A stretch of 7,058 nucleotides of DNA. Origin: Chitinophagales bacterium. Lineage in GTDB: Bacteria; Bacteroidota; Bacteroidia; Chitinophagales; UBA8649. How positions within the stretch are numbered: the stretch's first letter is position 1; each line of letters starts with the position of its first letter. Shown here in pieces: positions 1 to 6,477 of this stretch. Under the pieces are notes generated by a model. That model was not told where the DNA came from and searched no databases. It saw only the letters and a list, made by a program, of their open reading frames with translations. Location: assembly GCA_016777395.1 (NCBI GenBank), contig JADHRO010000111.1, forward strand, positions 1-7,058. Direction: 5' to 3'. A program made the translations under genes and the position numbers.

Positions 1-680
1 GTAATGGTAGATGGGCTAAGGAAAAAGGAAAGAATAGAATTTTTGGACACAAAAATGGAGTTAAATCAGTTCGTGAAGTCAGTGAAGCCTGCGCTGAACT
101 TGGCGTTTCTTTCTTAACACTTTATGCATTTTCTTCAGAGAATTGGAATAGACCCAAATTGGAAGTTGCGGCCTTGATGGAACTGTTGGTAAGAACAATA
201 GGGAATGAGACGAAGACCTTGATGAAAAACAACATTCGCCTTGTCACTATTGGCTCAATTGAAACCTTACCAGCAAGAGCTCAAGAACAACTCAACAAAG
301 TAAAGCTTGCTACAAAAGATAATACCAGATTGACCTTAACTTTAGCGCTCAGCTATGGCGGGCGAACGGAAATTGTAGATGCTTGCAAAAAAATCGCAAC
401 ACAAGTTAAAAAAGGTGAAATTAGCGCAGAGGATATTACAGAATTAGCGATTAATAATCATCTTTACGAACCAAATATCCCGGACCCCGAGTTGATGATT
501 CGCACGAGCGGGGAATATAGACTAAGTAATTTTTTGTTATGGCAAGCAGCTTATACAGAATTATATTTTACGGATGAGCTTTGGCCTGATTTTTCAAAGG
601 AATTGCTTTATAAAGCAATTCATTCATTTCAGTCGAGAGAAAGAAGATTTGGCAAAACTAGTGAACAATTAAAGTCCTAG
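1..680 (+). CDS. uppS: Undecaprenyl diphosphate synthase (isoprenyl transferase), 5' end cut by window edge
   Basis: This cis-prenyltransferase condenses isopentenyl diphosphate onto farnesyl diphosphate to give C55 undecaprenyl diphosphate, the lipid carrier for peptidoglycan and surface glycans. It acts at the cytoplasmic face of the inner membrane. The reading frame is open from the first base, and the first whole codon (position 3) is the Asn of the family's DGNGRWA diphosphate-binding motif. Further family motifs follow in order: GHKNG, FSSENWNRP, and PDPELMIRTSGEYR followed by LSNFLLWQ near the C-terminus, with LWPDF after it. About 225 residues are visible. The family usually has about 240-255, so roughly 20 N-terminal residues lie outside the window. 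A TTG at 159 in this frame is internal, because the conserved motifs start well before it. The stop is TAG at 678-680, and bamA starts 13 bp later, which suggests co-transcription. The family assignment is firm; the precise chain length of the product is inferred. Confidence 0.96.
   Translation, partial: NGRWAKEKGKNRIFGHKNGVKSVREVSEACAELGVSFLTLYAFSSENWNRPKLEVAALMELLVRTIGNETKTLMKNNIRLVTIGSIETLPARAQEQLNKVKLATKDNTRLTLTLALSYGGRTEIVDACKKIATQVKKGEISAEDITELAINNHLYEPNIPDPELMIRTSGEYRLSNFLLWQAAYTELYFTDELWPDFSKELLYKAIHSFQSRERRFGKTSEQLKS
600..621. repeat. Perfect 22-bp palindrome inside uppS
   Basis: The half-site GAATTGCTTTA (600-610) is followed directly by its exact reverse complement (611-621). After one mismatched pair, two more flanking pairs (597-598 with 623-624) also match. 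The element lies in the uppS coding sequence, about 70 bp before the bamA start. As RNA it could fold into a hairpin of about 9 bp with a small AU loop. No T-tract follows, so it does not look like an intrinsic terminator. The palindrome is seen directly; any function is unknown. Confidence 0.6.
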
Positions 681-693
681 TAAAAAAAGAAAA

Positions 694-3333
694 ATGAAGA
701 AATTACAACTATGGTTTTTAAGCTTGTGCTTACTTTGTTTTGCAGTTAATTTGCATGCTCAGGAACTAAACTACAACAATCCTCAACAATACGAGATTGG
801 CGGTATCAGAGTAGAAGGAACAGCGCATCTAGATAAGAAAGTGCTGATATCCTTGTCGGGTATGCGCGTGGGAGATATGATTACCGTTCCGGGACAAGAA
901 ATTTCTTCCGCGGTTAAAAACCTATGGGAACAGCGATTGTTTACTGACATCGCTATTGAAGTTGAAAAAACGCTAGGAACCACGGTGTTTCTTATTATTA
1001 ATCTTACCGAGTTACCCCGATTGTCTAAGTACTCGATTTCTGGGGTAAAGAATGGAGAAGTTGAGGAATTAAGAAAGAAAATTGATCTTCGATCAGGAAG
1101 TATTTTTACGGAAAGTGATCGATTGAATGTTATTAATAAAATAAAGTCTTTCTATATTGAAAAAGGCTTCTTTAACGCAAACGCAAAGATAAGTCAAAGT
1201 GTCGATGAGGTTATTGAAAATAGTATTACTGTAGATATTGTTGTTGTTAAGGGGGCAAAAGTCAAAATTGACCAGATAAACATTCTAGGTAATGAATCCT
1301 TTAGTGAGAAGAAATTGGAAAAACAACTGAAAGGAACTAAAGAAAAAGTAAAGTTTGAGTTGGTTGAGCTTCTGAAGATTAAAAAGAATAAAAAGCAAAG
1401 TGAAAAACTTAATTATTTTAAAACTTTATCGAATCTATCCGTGTCAAAAGCGATAAGCTATGGAGATGATTTTGTAAACTTAAATATTTTTAAATCCTCC
1501 AAGTTTATTGAAAATGATTACGAGGATGATAAGAAAAAATTGGTCGCATTTTATCAAGAAAAGGGATATCGAGATGCAAAAATTGTATTTGATGAGGTAA
1601 GCTTTGATGAAGACGGCGAAGCACATATAGACCTACTTATTAAAGAGGGCAGTCTTTATTATTTTGGAGATATCACCTTTTCCGGCAACACTAAGTATTC
1701 CGATTCCTTATTGGTTAAAATAGTCAATATCGAAAAAGGTACCATGTATAGTCAAATCACGCTTGAGGAAAAGTTATACATGAGTCAAGACGGCGGGGAC
1801 ATCAGTTCGTTATATATGGACGATGGCTATTTATTCTTTAATATTACACCTATAGAAAAAAGAATTAAGGAAGATTCGGTTGACTTAGAATTGAAAATTT
1901 ATGAAGGACCTCAAGCAATCATTAACGAGGTAAGAATCTTTGGAAATACCAAGACAAACGAAAAAGTGATTCGTCGCGAGTTATATGTTTTCCCTGGAGA
2001 TAAATTTTCGCGAACGAACTTGATTCGGTCTCAACGTCAAATTGCAAACTTAGGTTATTTCGATCCAGAACAAATGGAAATTATTCCTATTCCTAATCCA
2101 GAAAATGGAACGGTAGATATAGAATTGAGGGTAGTAGAAAAACCTTCAGACCAATTGGAGCTCTCTTTAGGGTGGGGCGGTCGAGGTGCCGGATTGGTCG
2201 GAACCTTGGGCGTTCAGTTTACCAACTTTTCTCTTAAAAATATAGTCGATAAGAAAGCCTGGACGCCTTTACCTTCCGGTGATGGTCAAAATTTAACCGT
2301 TCGTGCGCAATTGAATGGGAAACAGTTTCAATCGTACAATATGTCCTTTACCGAGCCTTGGTTGGGAGGTAAAAAACCGAATTCATTTACCGTTAGTTTT
2401 TTTAGACAGCGATACAATCTGCTAGATGGAACCAATAACTTTACAGGCGATGTTATTGGTAAGTCAATTACAACTGGTGGAAGTGTTGGTATAGGTACGC
2501 GCTTAGCATGGCCAGATGATTTCTTTACCGTTAGAAGTGCTATCAATGTAAATCATTATACACTTGATGAGTTTAATCTATATGCAAATTTCCCTTTTAC
2601 TTCGGGAACGGCTACGGATTTAAACCTTTCCACAACCTTAGCTAGAAATTCCATCGACAATCCAATGTTCCCACGCAAGGGGTCAACATTTTCCTTACAA
2701 TTGGATGTTACCTTGCCTTATAGTAAATTGTTTAAAGGACGGAAGAGCATTGATTATACCAGCAATGAAACTCCAGCTTCGGAGAAATATAAGTTGATTG
2801 AGTATCATAAATGGAGATTTAATGCCGATTGGTACACTCCAATTATAGGTAATTTAATCTTTCATACATCCGCTAAACTTGGTTTCTTGGGTACGTTTAA
2901 TAAAGATATTGGAGTTACTCCATTTGAAAGATATCAATTGGGTGGCCAAGGATTTAATCAGTTCACTATTTTAGGAACGGATATCATCGGTATGAGGGGG
3001 TATGACGTGATTACGCCAGATGGAGGATCTCCGATTATGAATAAATATAGCATGGAATTGAGATATCCTCTTAGTTTGAATCCAAGCGCAACAGTTTATG
3101 CTGTTGGATTTTTTGAAGCGGGCAATTATTGGAATAGTATACAAGATTATAGGCCCTATGAGTTAAAACGTTCATTTGGCGCAGGCTTGCGAGTTTTCTT
3201 GCCCATGTTTGGATTGCTTGGATTTGATTATGGCATAGGCTTTGATGATACAGATGTAAATGCGCTTACGGGAGGCAACATGTTTTCAAAGTATGGGCAG
3301 TTTAGAATTATATTAGGTTTTGAACCAGAATAA
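694..3333 (+). CDS. bamA: BamA, outer-membrane beta-barrel assembly factor (Omp85 family)
   Basis: BamA is the central, essential subunit of the machine that folds and inserts beta-barrel proteins into the outer membrane. The 879-residue product starts with a signal peptide (cleavage probably after LHA, residue 22). Five POTRA repeats follow, at about 33-110, 111-187, 190-318, 320-404 and 408-485. The rest, about 486-879, is the 16-strand barrel. The loop-6 motif of Omp85 proteins is present as MRGYD (R768, G769). POTRA3 is about 130 residues, against about 80 for a plain POTRA, with a Lys-rich stretch at about 219-263. The last strand runs to F876 and is followed by EPE, so the aromatic residue is not the final one as in proteobacterial BamA. 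The start at 694 is preceded by an A-rich leader and leads straight into the signal peptide. Position between uppS and skp is the classic context. Confidence 0.97.
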   Translation: MKKLQLWFLSLCLLCFAVNLHAQELNYNNPQQYEIGGIRVEGTAHLDKKVLISLSGMRVGDMITVPGQEISSAVKNLWEQRLFTDIAIEVEKTLGTTVFLIINLTELPRLSKYSISGVKNGEVEELRKKIDLRSGSIFTESDRLNVINKIKSFYIEKGFFNANAKISQSVDEVIENSITVDIVVVKGAKVKIDQINILGNESFSEKKLEKQLKGTKEKVKFELVELLKIKKNKKQSEKLNYFKTLSNLSVSKAISYGDDFVNLNIFKSSKFIENDYEDDKKKLVAFYQEKGYRDAKIVFDEVSFDEDGEAHIDLLIKEGSLYYFGDITFSGNTKYSDSLLVKIVNIEKGTMYSQITLEEKLYMSQDGGDISSLYMDDGYLFFNITPIEKRIKEDSVDLELKIYEGPQAIINEVRIFGNTKTNEKVIRRELYVFPGDKFSRTNLIRSQRQIANLGYFDPEQMEIIPIPNPENGTVDIELRVVEKPSDQLELSLGWGGRGAGLVGTLGVQFTNFSLKNIVDKKAWTPLPSGDGQNLTVRAQLNGKQFQSYNMSFTEPWLGGKKPNSFTVSFFRQRYNLLDGTNNFTGDVIGKSITTGGSVGIGTRLAWPDDFFTVRSAINVNHYTLDEFNLYANFPFTSGTATDLNLSTTLARNSIDNPMFPRKGSTFSLQLDVTLPYSKLFKGRKSIDYTSNETPASEKYKLIEYHKWRFNADWYTPIIGNLIFHTSAKLGFLGTFNKDIGVTPFERYQLGGQGFNQFTILGTDIIGMRGYDVITPDGGSPIMNKYSMELRYPLSLNPSATVYAVGFFEAGNYWNSIQDYRPYELKRSFGAGLRVFLPMFGLLGFDYGIGFDDTDVNALTGGNMFSKYGQFRIILGFEPE

Positions 3334-3346
3334 AAATTTAGAAATT

Positions 3347-3859
3347 ATGAAAAGAATACTTTTAACTTGTATACTGTTTGTTAGCATTATGATGAATGCA
3401 CAAGCACAAAGGTTTTGTATTGTGGATATGGATTACATTCTAAGTAATATACCTCAATACGAAGAAGCGCAAGAGACTGTAAATACTTTAGCTAATCAGT
3501 GGAAAGCAGAAATCGATTTACAATTTCAAGAAGTCGAAAAAGCGTACAGCAGATTTCAAGCAGAACAAGTTTTGATGACTGAGCAAATGAAAGCGAAGAA
3601 AATTGAAGAGATTGAAGCCTTAGAAAGGGCAGCAAAAGAAATGCAAAAAGCTAAGTTTGGACCGGAAGGAGAGTTATTTAAGAAAAGACAAGAGCTCATT
3701 AAACCTATTCAAGATAATATCTATCAGAAAATCGAGCTTTTTGCCAAAGACAAAAGTTATGAAGCTATTTTAGACAAGTCTTCTGCAGGTATTGGTATTT
3801 TGTTTTACGGAGAACGAATAGATAAGAGTGACGACGTTCTTAGAACATTGGGTTATTAA
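3347..3859 (+). CDS. skp: Skp/OmpH-family periplasmic chaperone, first copy
   Basis: Skp proteins are periplasmic trimers that hold unfolded outer-membrane proteins in a cavity formed by long helical arms and keep them soluble until BamA takes them. I place the start at 3347, giving 170 residues. From there the protein begins with a clean signal peptide (MKRILLT, hydrophobic core, AQA then Q; cleavage near residue 20). An in-frame ATG at 3320 would overlap bamA by 14 bp and put nine polar residues in front. The mature protein has the family pattern: a short strand (FCIVDMDYIL), a long charged coiled coil at about residues 35-125 rich in Glu, Lys and Gln, and a return segment (YEAILDKSS) with a final strand. 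It lies 13 bp after bamA, so it is probably co-transcribed and translationally linked. It is clearly divergent from the copy that follows. The symbol reflects the family; individual function is inferred. Confidence 0.9.
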   Translation: MKRILLTCILFVSIMMNAQAQRFCIVDMDYILSNIPQYEEAQETVNTLANQWKAEIDLQFQEVEKAYSRFQAEQVLMTEQMKAKKIEEIEALERAAKEMQKAKFGPEGELFKKRQELIKPIQDNIYQKIELFAKDKSYEAILDKSSAGIGILFYGERIDKSDDVLRTLGY

Positions 3860-3896
3860 TTACCATAATTTAAGAATAAGTCTTGTTAAAAAAGTA

Positions 3897-3904
3897 TATT
3901 TTTG
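3897..3904 (+). promoter_or_regulatory. Candidate Bacteroidota -7 promoter element upstream of second skp
   Basis: TATTTTTG matches the Bacteroidota sigma-A -7 consensus TAnnTTTG and sits 23 bp before the ATG at 3928, in the only gap longer than 30 bp within the gene run. A good -33 TTTG or TTG at the usual distance is not evident: the nearest TTG (3883-3885) is only 11 bp away. The promoter is plausible but not certain. It would let the second skp and murI be expressed partly independently of bamA. Confidence 0.5.
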
Positions 3905-3927
3905 TGTAAACTATAAATTATAAAAAA

Positions 3928-4437
3928 ATGAATAAGTTAATGAAATTTTTAAGTGTAGCGGTCCTTTCGGTAGTCGCACTAAGCTCGACTGCTCAGCAGA
4001 AGTTTGGTCATGTGGATTCAGAGTCATTGTTTTACTCAATGCCAGAAGTTAAAACCATACAGACACAGCTTCAGACTAAAAGCAAAGAGTATGAAAATCA
4101 ATTGAAAACGCTTTACACCCAATATGAGACTATAATTGCGGACATTGAAGAAAATGGCAACTCATACATGCAAGCGGTATTAGAGCAAAAATATAAGGAT
4201 GCTTACGGTTTAGAAGAGCGAATTGTCGCTCTGGAAGAAAAGGCGCAAGAGGAATTGGTTAAACTAGAGACTAAGCTATTTCAGCCGGTGGAGCAAAAGG
4301 CTTATCAAGCCATTCAAGACGTTGCTGCAGCCAATGGATACACCTATGTTTTGGATTCTTCTTTAGGCGTATTTTTAGTTCTTCCGGAAGTAGATGATAT
4401 TACCAATTTGGTGAAAAGCAAATTAGGTATTTATTAA
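3928..4437 (+). CDS. skp: Skp/OmpH-family periplasmic chaperone, second copy
   Basis: This is a second Skp-like chaperone of 169 residues, expected to hold outer-membrane protein precursors in the periplasm. It has a signal peptide (hydrophobic core residues 7-19, cleavage near STA at residue 22), then the family's first strand (KFGHVDSESLFYSMP). A coiled-coil arm follows at about residues 40-120, and the protein closes with a return segment (YTYVLDSSLGVFLVLP) and a C-terminal LGIY. ATG 3928 follows a run of seven A residues. An in-frame ATG at 3940 (MKFLSVAV) would also give a signal peptide, so the start could be four codons later. The protein shares its architecture and the end pattern (LDSS or LDKSS, then LG plus Tyr) with the preceding gene product, but little sequence in the arms, so the duplication is old. 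Tandem skp genes after bamA are common in Bacteroidota. A -7-like promoter element lies just upstream. Confidence 0.9.
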   Translation: MNKLMKFLSVAVLSVVALSSTAQQKFGHVDSESLFYSMPEVKTIQTQLQTKSKEYENQLKTLYTQYETIIADIEENGNSYMQAVLEQKYKDAYGLEERIVALEEKAQEELVKLETKLFQPVEQKAYQAIQDVAAANGYTYVLDSSLGVFLVLPEVDDITNLVKSKLGIY

Positions 4438-4449
4438 TTTTAGATATTA

Positions 4450-5256
4450 ATGAACAGTAATCCTATAGGAATATTTGATAGTGGAATTGGCGGCTTAACG
4501 GTCGCCAATGCTATTTCTAAGGCTATGCCTAATGAAACGCTCATTTATTTTGGGGATACAGCTCATCTGCCTTATGGGGAAAAGTCAAAAAAGTTAATCC
4601 GTGAATATGCAAACGGCATCACCGACTTTTTGTTGCAGGAAAAGCAATGTAAAGCAATTGTAATTGCATGCAATACTGCTTCTGCTGCTGCTTATGAGTT
4701 TTTAAGAGATCGCCATAAAGGGGAAATACCTATTATAAACGTTATTGATCCTATAGTAGAATCCCTTGTTGGTCAAAGGACGAATAAAAAAATTGGTTTA
4801 ATTGCTACGAATACGACCATTGAATCGGGAGTTTATCAAGAAAAAATACATAGAAGAGCGTCCCATTTGAATGTGCGCGCCCTGGCGACACCTTTACTTG
4901 TTCCGATGATCGAAGAGGGGTATGCGAATGATAAGATTAGCCATACCTTGATTGAGAACTATTTAAGTAAAACGGAACTTAGTGATATTGATGCACTTAT
5001 TTTGGGTTGCACACACTACCCCATGATAAAAGCTGAAATCAATGCCTTTTATCAAGGTAAAGTTCGATTGATAGACTCCACGGATATCATGGCATCTAAA
5101 CTTAAAAACATTCTTGAAAAAGAGAATTTGTCGTGCGCTGCAAGAGGGGCAAAAAATAAGTTTTACATTTCGGATAGTAGCCCACATTTTGATAAATCAG
5201 CACAACGATTTTTTAAGGAAAACATTAACTTAGAATACCTTAATATTTGGAAGTAG
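4450..5256 (+). CDS. murI: Glutamate racemase
   Basis: MurI interconverts L- and D-glutamate in the cytoplasm without a cofactor, supplying the D-Glu that MurD adds to the peptidoglycan stem peptide. The 268-residue length is normal for the family. The N-terminal IGIFDSGIGGLTV carries D10 and S11. P41-Y42-G43 form the substrate-binding PYG. The two catalytic cysteines are C74 in ACNTASA and C187 in LGCTHYP, with H189 next to the second. All expected active-site residues are present, so the enzyme should be functional. The ATG at 4450 fits directly with the conserved N-terminus and lies 12 bp after the second skp, suggesting the same transcript. Its linkage to uppS and bamA joins peptidoglycan precursor supply with outer-membrane assembly. 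Confidence 0.97.
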   Translation: MNSNPIGIFDSGIGGLTVANAISKAMPNETLIYFGDTAHLPYGEKSKKLIREYANGITDFLLQEKQCKAIVIACNTASAAAYEFLRDRHKGEIPIINVIDPIVESLVGQRTNKKIGLIATNTTIESGVYQEKIHRRASHLNVRALATPLLVPMIEEGYANDKISHTLIENYLSKTELSDIDALILGCTHYPMIKAEINAFYQGKVRLIDSTDIMASKLKNILEKENLSCAARGAKNKFYISDSSPHFDKSAQRFFKENINLEYLNIWK

Positions 5257-5283
5257 TTTCAAATTTTAAATAAATTCATAATT

Positions 5284-6477
5284 ATGAGAAATTTAATTCA
5301 TGCAATACTCTTAATCCTGAGCATCCAACTCTGTTCTGCCCAAGGAGTTAACTTTTTTCATGGTTCTTTTGAGGAGGCGAAGTTGGAAGCAAAAGTGCAA
5401 GGTAAATTGATATTTATGGATGCATACGCTGTTTGGTGCGGACCGTGCAAGATGATGACAAACAATGTTTTTCCTCAGGATAAAGTAGGAGATTTTTTCA
5501 ATAAGCATTTCATCAATATGAAGGTGGATATGGAAAAAGGGGAAGGAGTAGATTTAAGAAGGCAATACGGCGTATCTGCATATCCAACGCTACTGTTAAT
5601 TGATGCAGAAGGAACTGTGGTTCAGCAAATTAAGGGCGCAAGAGGTGCAGATGCTTTAATTGAATGGGCTAAAAAGGCAAATATGCCTAATCCGGTGCTA
5701 ACAAAAAAAATGCAGGAAAAATATGCCAATGGCGACAGAGATGCACCTTTAATGCGTGACTTCATTAAAGTCAAAGCTTCGTTTAAAGAAAATATAGATA
5801 CCCTAATGCAAGAGTACATAGCTAATTTAAGTCCAGAGGAAATTGTCGCAAGAGAAAATACTGACTTTGTGTTTGAGCAAACTAATTCTATTTCTTCTCC
5901 CGGACTTAAGGTAATGCAGGAATATGCGCGCTATTTCAATGATATATATGGTGTTGGTGCAATGGATAGAAAAATTAGCGGAATTGCAAGGAATACGGCC
6001 TATAGCGCAGTGAAAAATAAAAATAAGGAAGAATTAGATGCGGCCATTGTATTTTTAAAGCAGTATAAACCAAATAATTATAAAGAACTAAGTAGTGAAT
6101 TGCAGGTTAATTTTTTTGGTAAAATAGAAGATTGGAGGAGCTACGACAAATTGGTGACCAAACACTTGGCTAAATATAAAAAAGGCGATGACAAGGCTTA
6201 TCGAGATGTAGCTTGGAACTATTATATGAAAATTAGCAATGTGGCAAGTCTTTGGAAAGCTGAAAAATGGATGCAGAATAATATAAAGTTCAACAACACT
6301 TACGAAAACAACTTAACACAAGCGTATTTACTCTATAAATTAGAAGTGTATAGTGAGGCGGAGGACGCGGTGAATTATGCAATAATTCTTGCGGGCGAAG
6401 AAAAGAAAACTAAGAATGCCCAAATCCTTAAAGATCAAATTTTAAAGAAGCTTAAGAAGACAGAAATTGCTCAATAA
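5284..6477 (+). CDS. Exported thioredoxin-fold protein with long helical C-terminal region
   Basis: The 397-residue product begins with a signal peptide (hydrophobic residues 4-16, cleavage near CSA at residue 19). The cysteine there lacks a lipobox, so a soluble periplasmic protein is more likely than a lipoprotein. Residues about 24-132 form a thioredoxin-like domain with the redox motif W-C52-G-P-C55 and the cis-proline loop AYPT (P101). The wording LIFMDAYAVWCGPCKMM resembles the thioredoxin-like domains of DsbD-type and Thioredoxin_7 proteins. Residues about 133-397 are Lys/Glu-rich and look entirely helical. A stretch near 350-370 (LLYKLEVYSEAEDAVNYAI) resembles a TPR-type helix pair, but I do not recognise a named family. 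A thiol-disulfide role in the periplasm is inferred from the motif and export signal; substrate and partner are unknown. It starts 27 bp after murI, so it may be read through from it, and its 3' end overlaps the converging glycosyltransferase gene by 26 bp. Confidence 0.85.
   Translation: MRNLIHAILLILSIQLCSAQGVNFFHGSFEEAKLEAKVQGKLIFMDAYAVWCGPCKMMTNNVFPQDKVGDFFNKHFINMKVDMEKGEGVDLRRQYGVSAYPTLLLIDAEGTVVQQIKGARGADALIEWAKKANMPNPVLTKKMQEKYANGDRDAPLMRDFIKVKASFKENIDTLMQEYIANLSPEEIVARENTDFVFEQTNSISSPGLKVMQEYARYFNDIYGVGAMDRKISGIARNTAYSAVKNKNKEELDAAIVFLKQYKPNNYKELSSELQVNFFGKIEDWRSYDKLVTKHLAKYKKGDDKAYRDVAWNYYMKISNVASLWKAEKWMQNNIKFNNTYENNLTQAYLLYKLEVYSEAEDAVNYAIILAGEEKKTKNAQILKDQILKKLKKTEIAQ

Noticed and set aside
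159..161. TTG as a possible start of a shorter uppS
   Set aside because: The frame is open upstream to the window edge and carries the conserved NGRWA, GHKNG and FSSENW motifs, so this codon is internal.
783..983. Minus-strand open frame within bamA, and similar ones at 2328-2546, 4963-5187, 5311-5508 and 5622-5819
   Set aside because: Each is short, lies wholly inside a well-supported gene on the other strand, and shows no recognisable domain or leader; they are shadows of the real frames.
3885..3904. A-rich then T-rich stretch between the skp genes as an intrinsic terminator
   Set aside because: Only about five A-T pairs could form, with no GC stem, so it is not a credible terminator; the T-run fits the -7 promoter element better.
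4664..4675. 12-bp palindrome ATTGCATGCAAT in murI
   Set aside because: It falls on the codons of the conserved catalytic IACNT motif, so coding constraint and chance explain it.
5241..5249. TAATATTTG as a promoter -7 element for the thioredoxin-like gene
   Set aside because: The spacing between TA and TTTG is three bases rather than two, no -33 element is apparent, and it lies within the end of murI.
5276..5287. 12-bp perfect palindrome (TCATAATTATGA) over the start codon of the thioredoxin-like gene
   Set aside because: It is short and almost entirely A/T, so chance is a sufficient explanation without comparative support.
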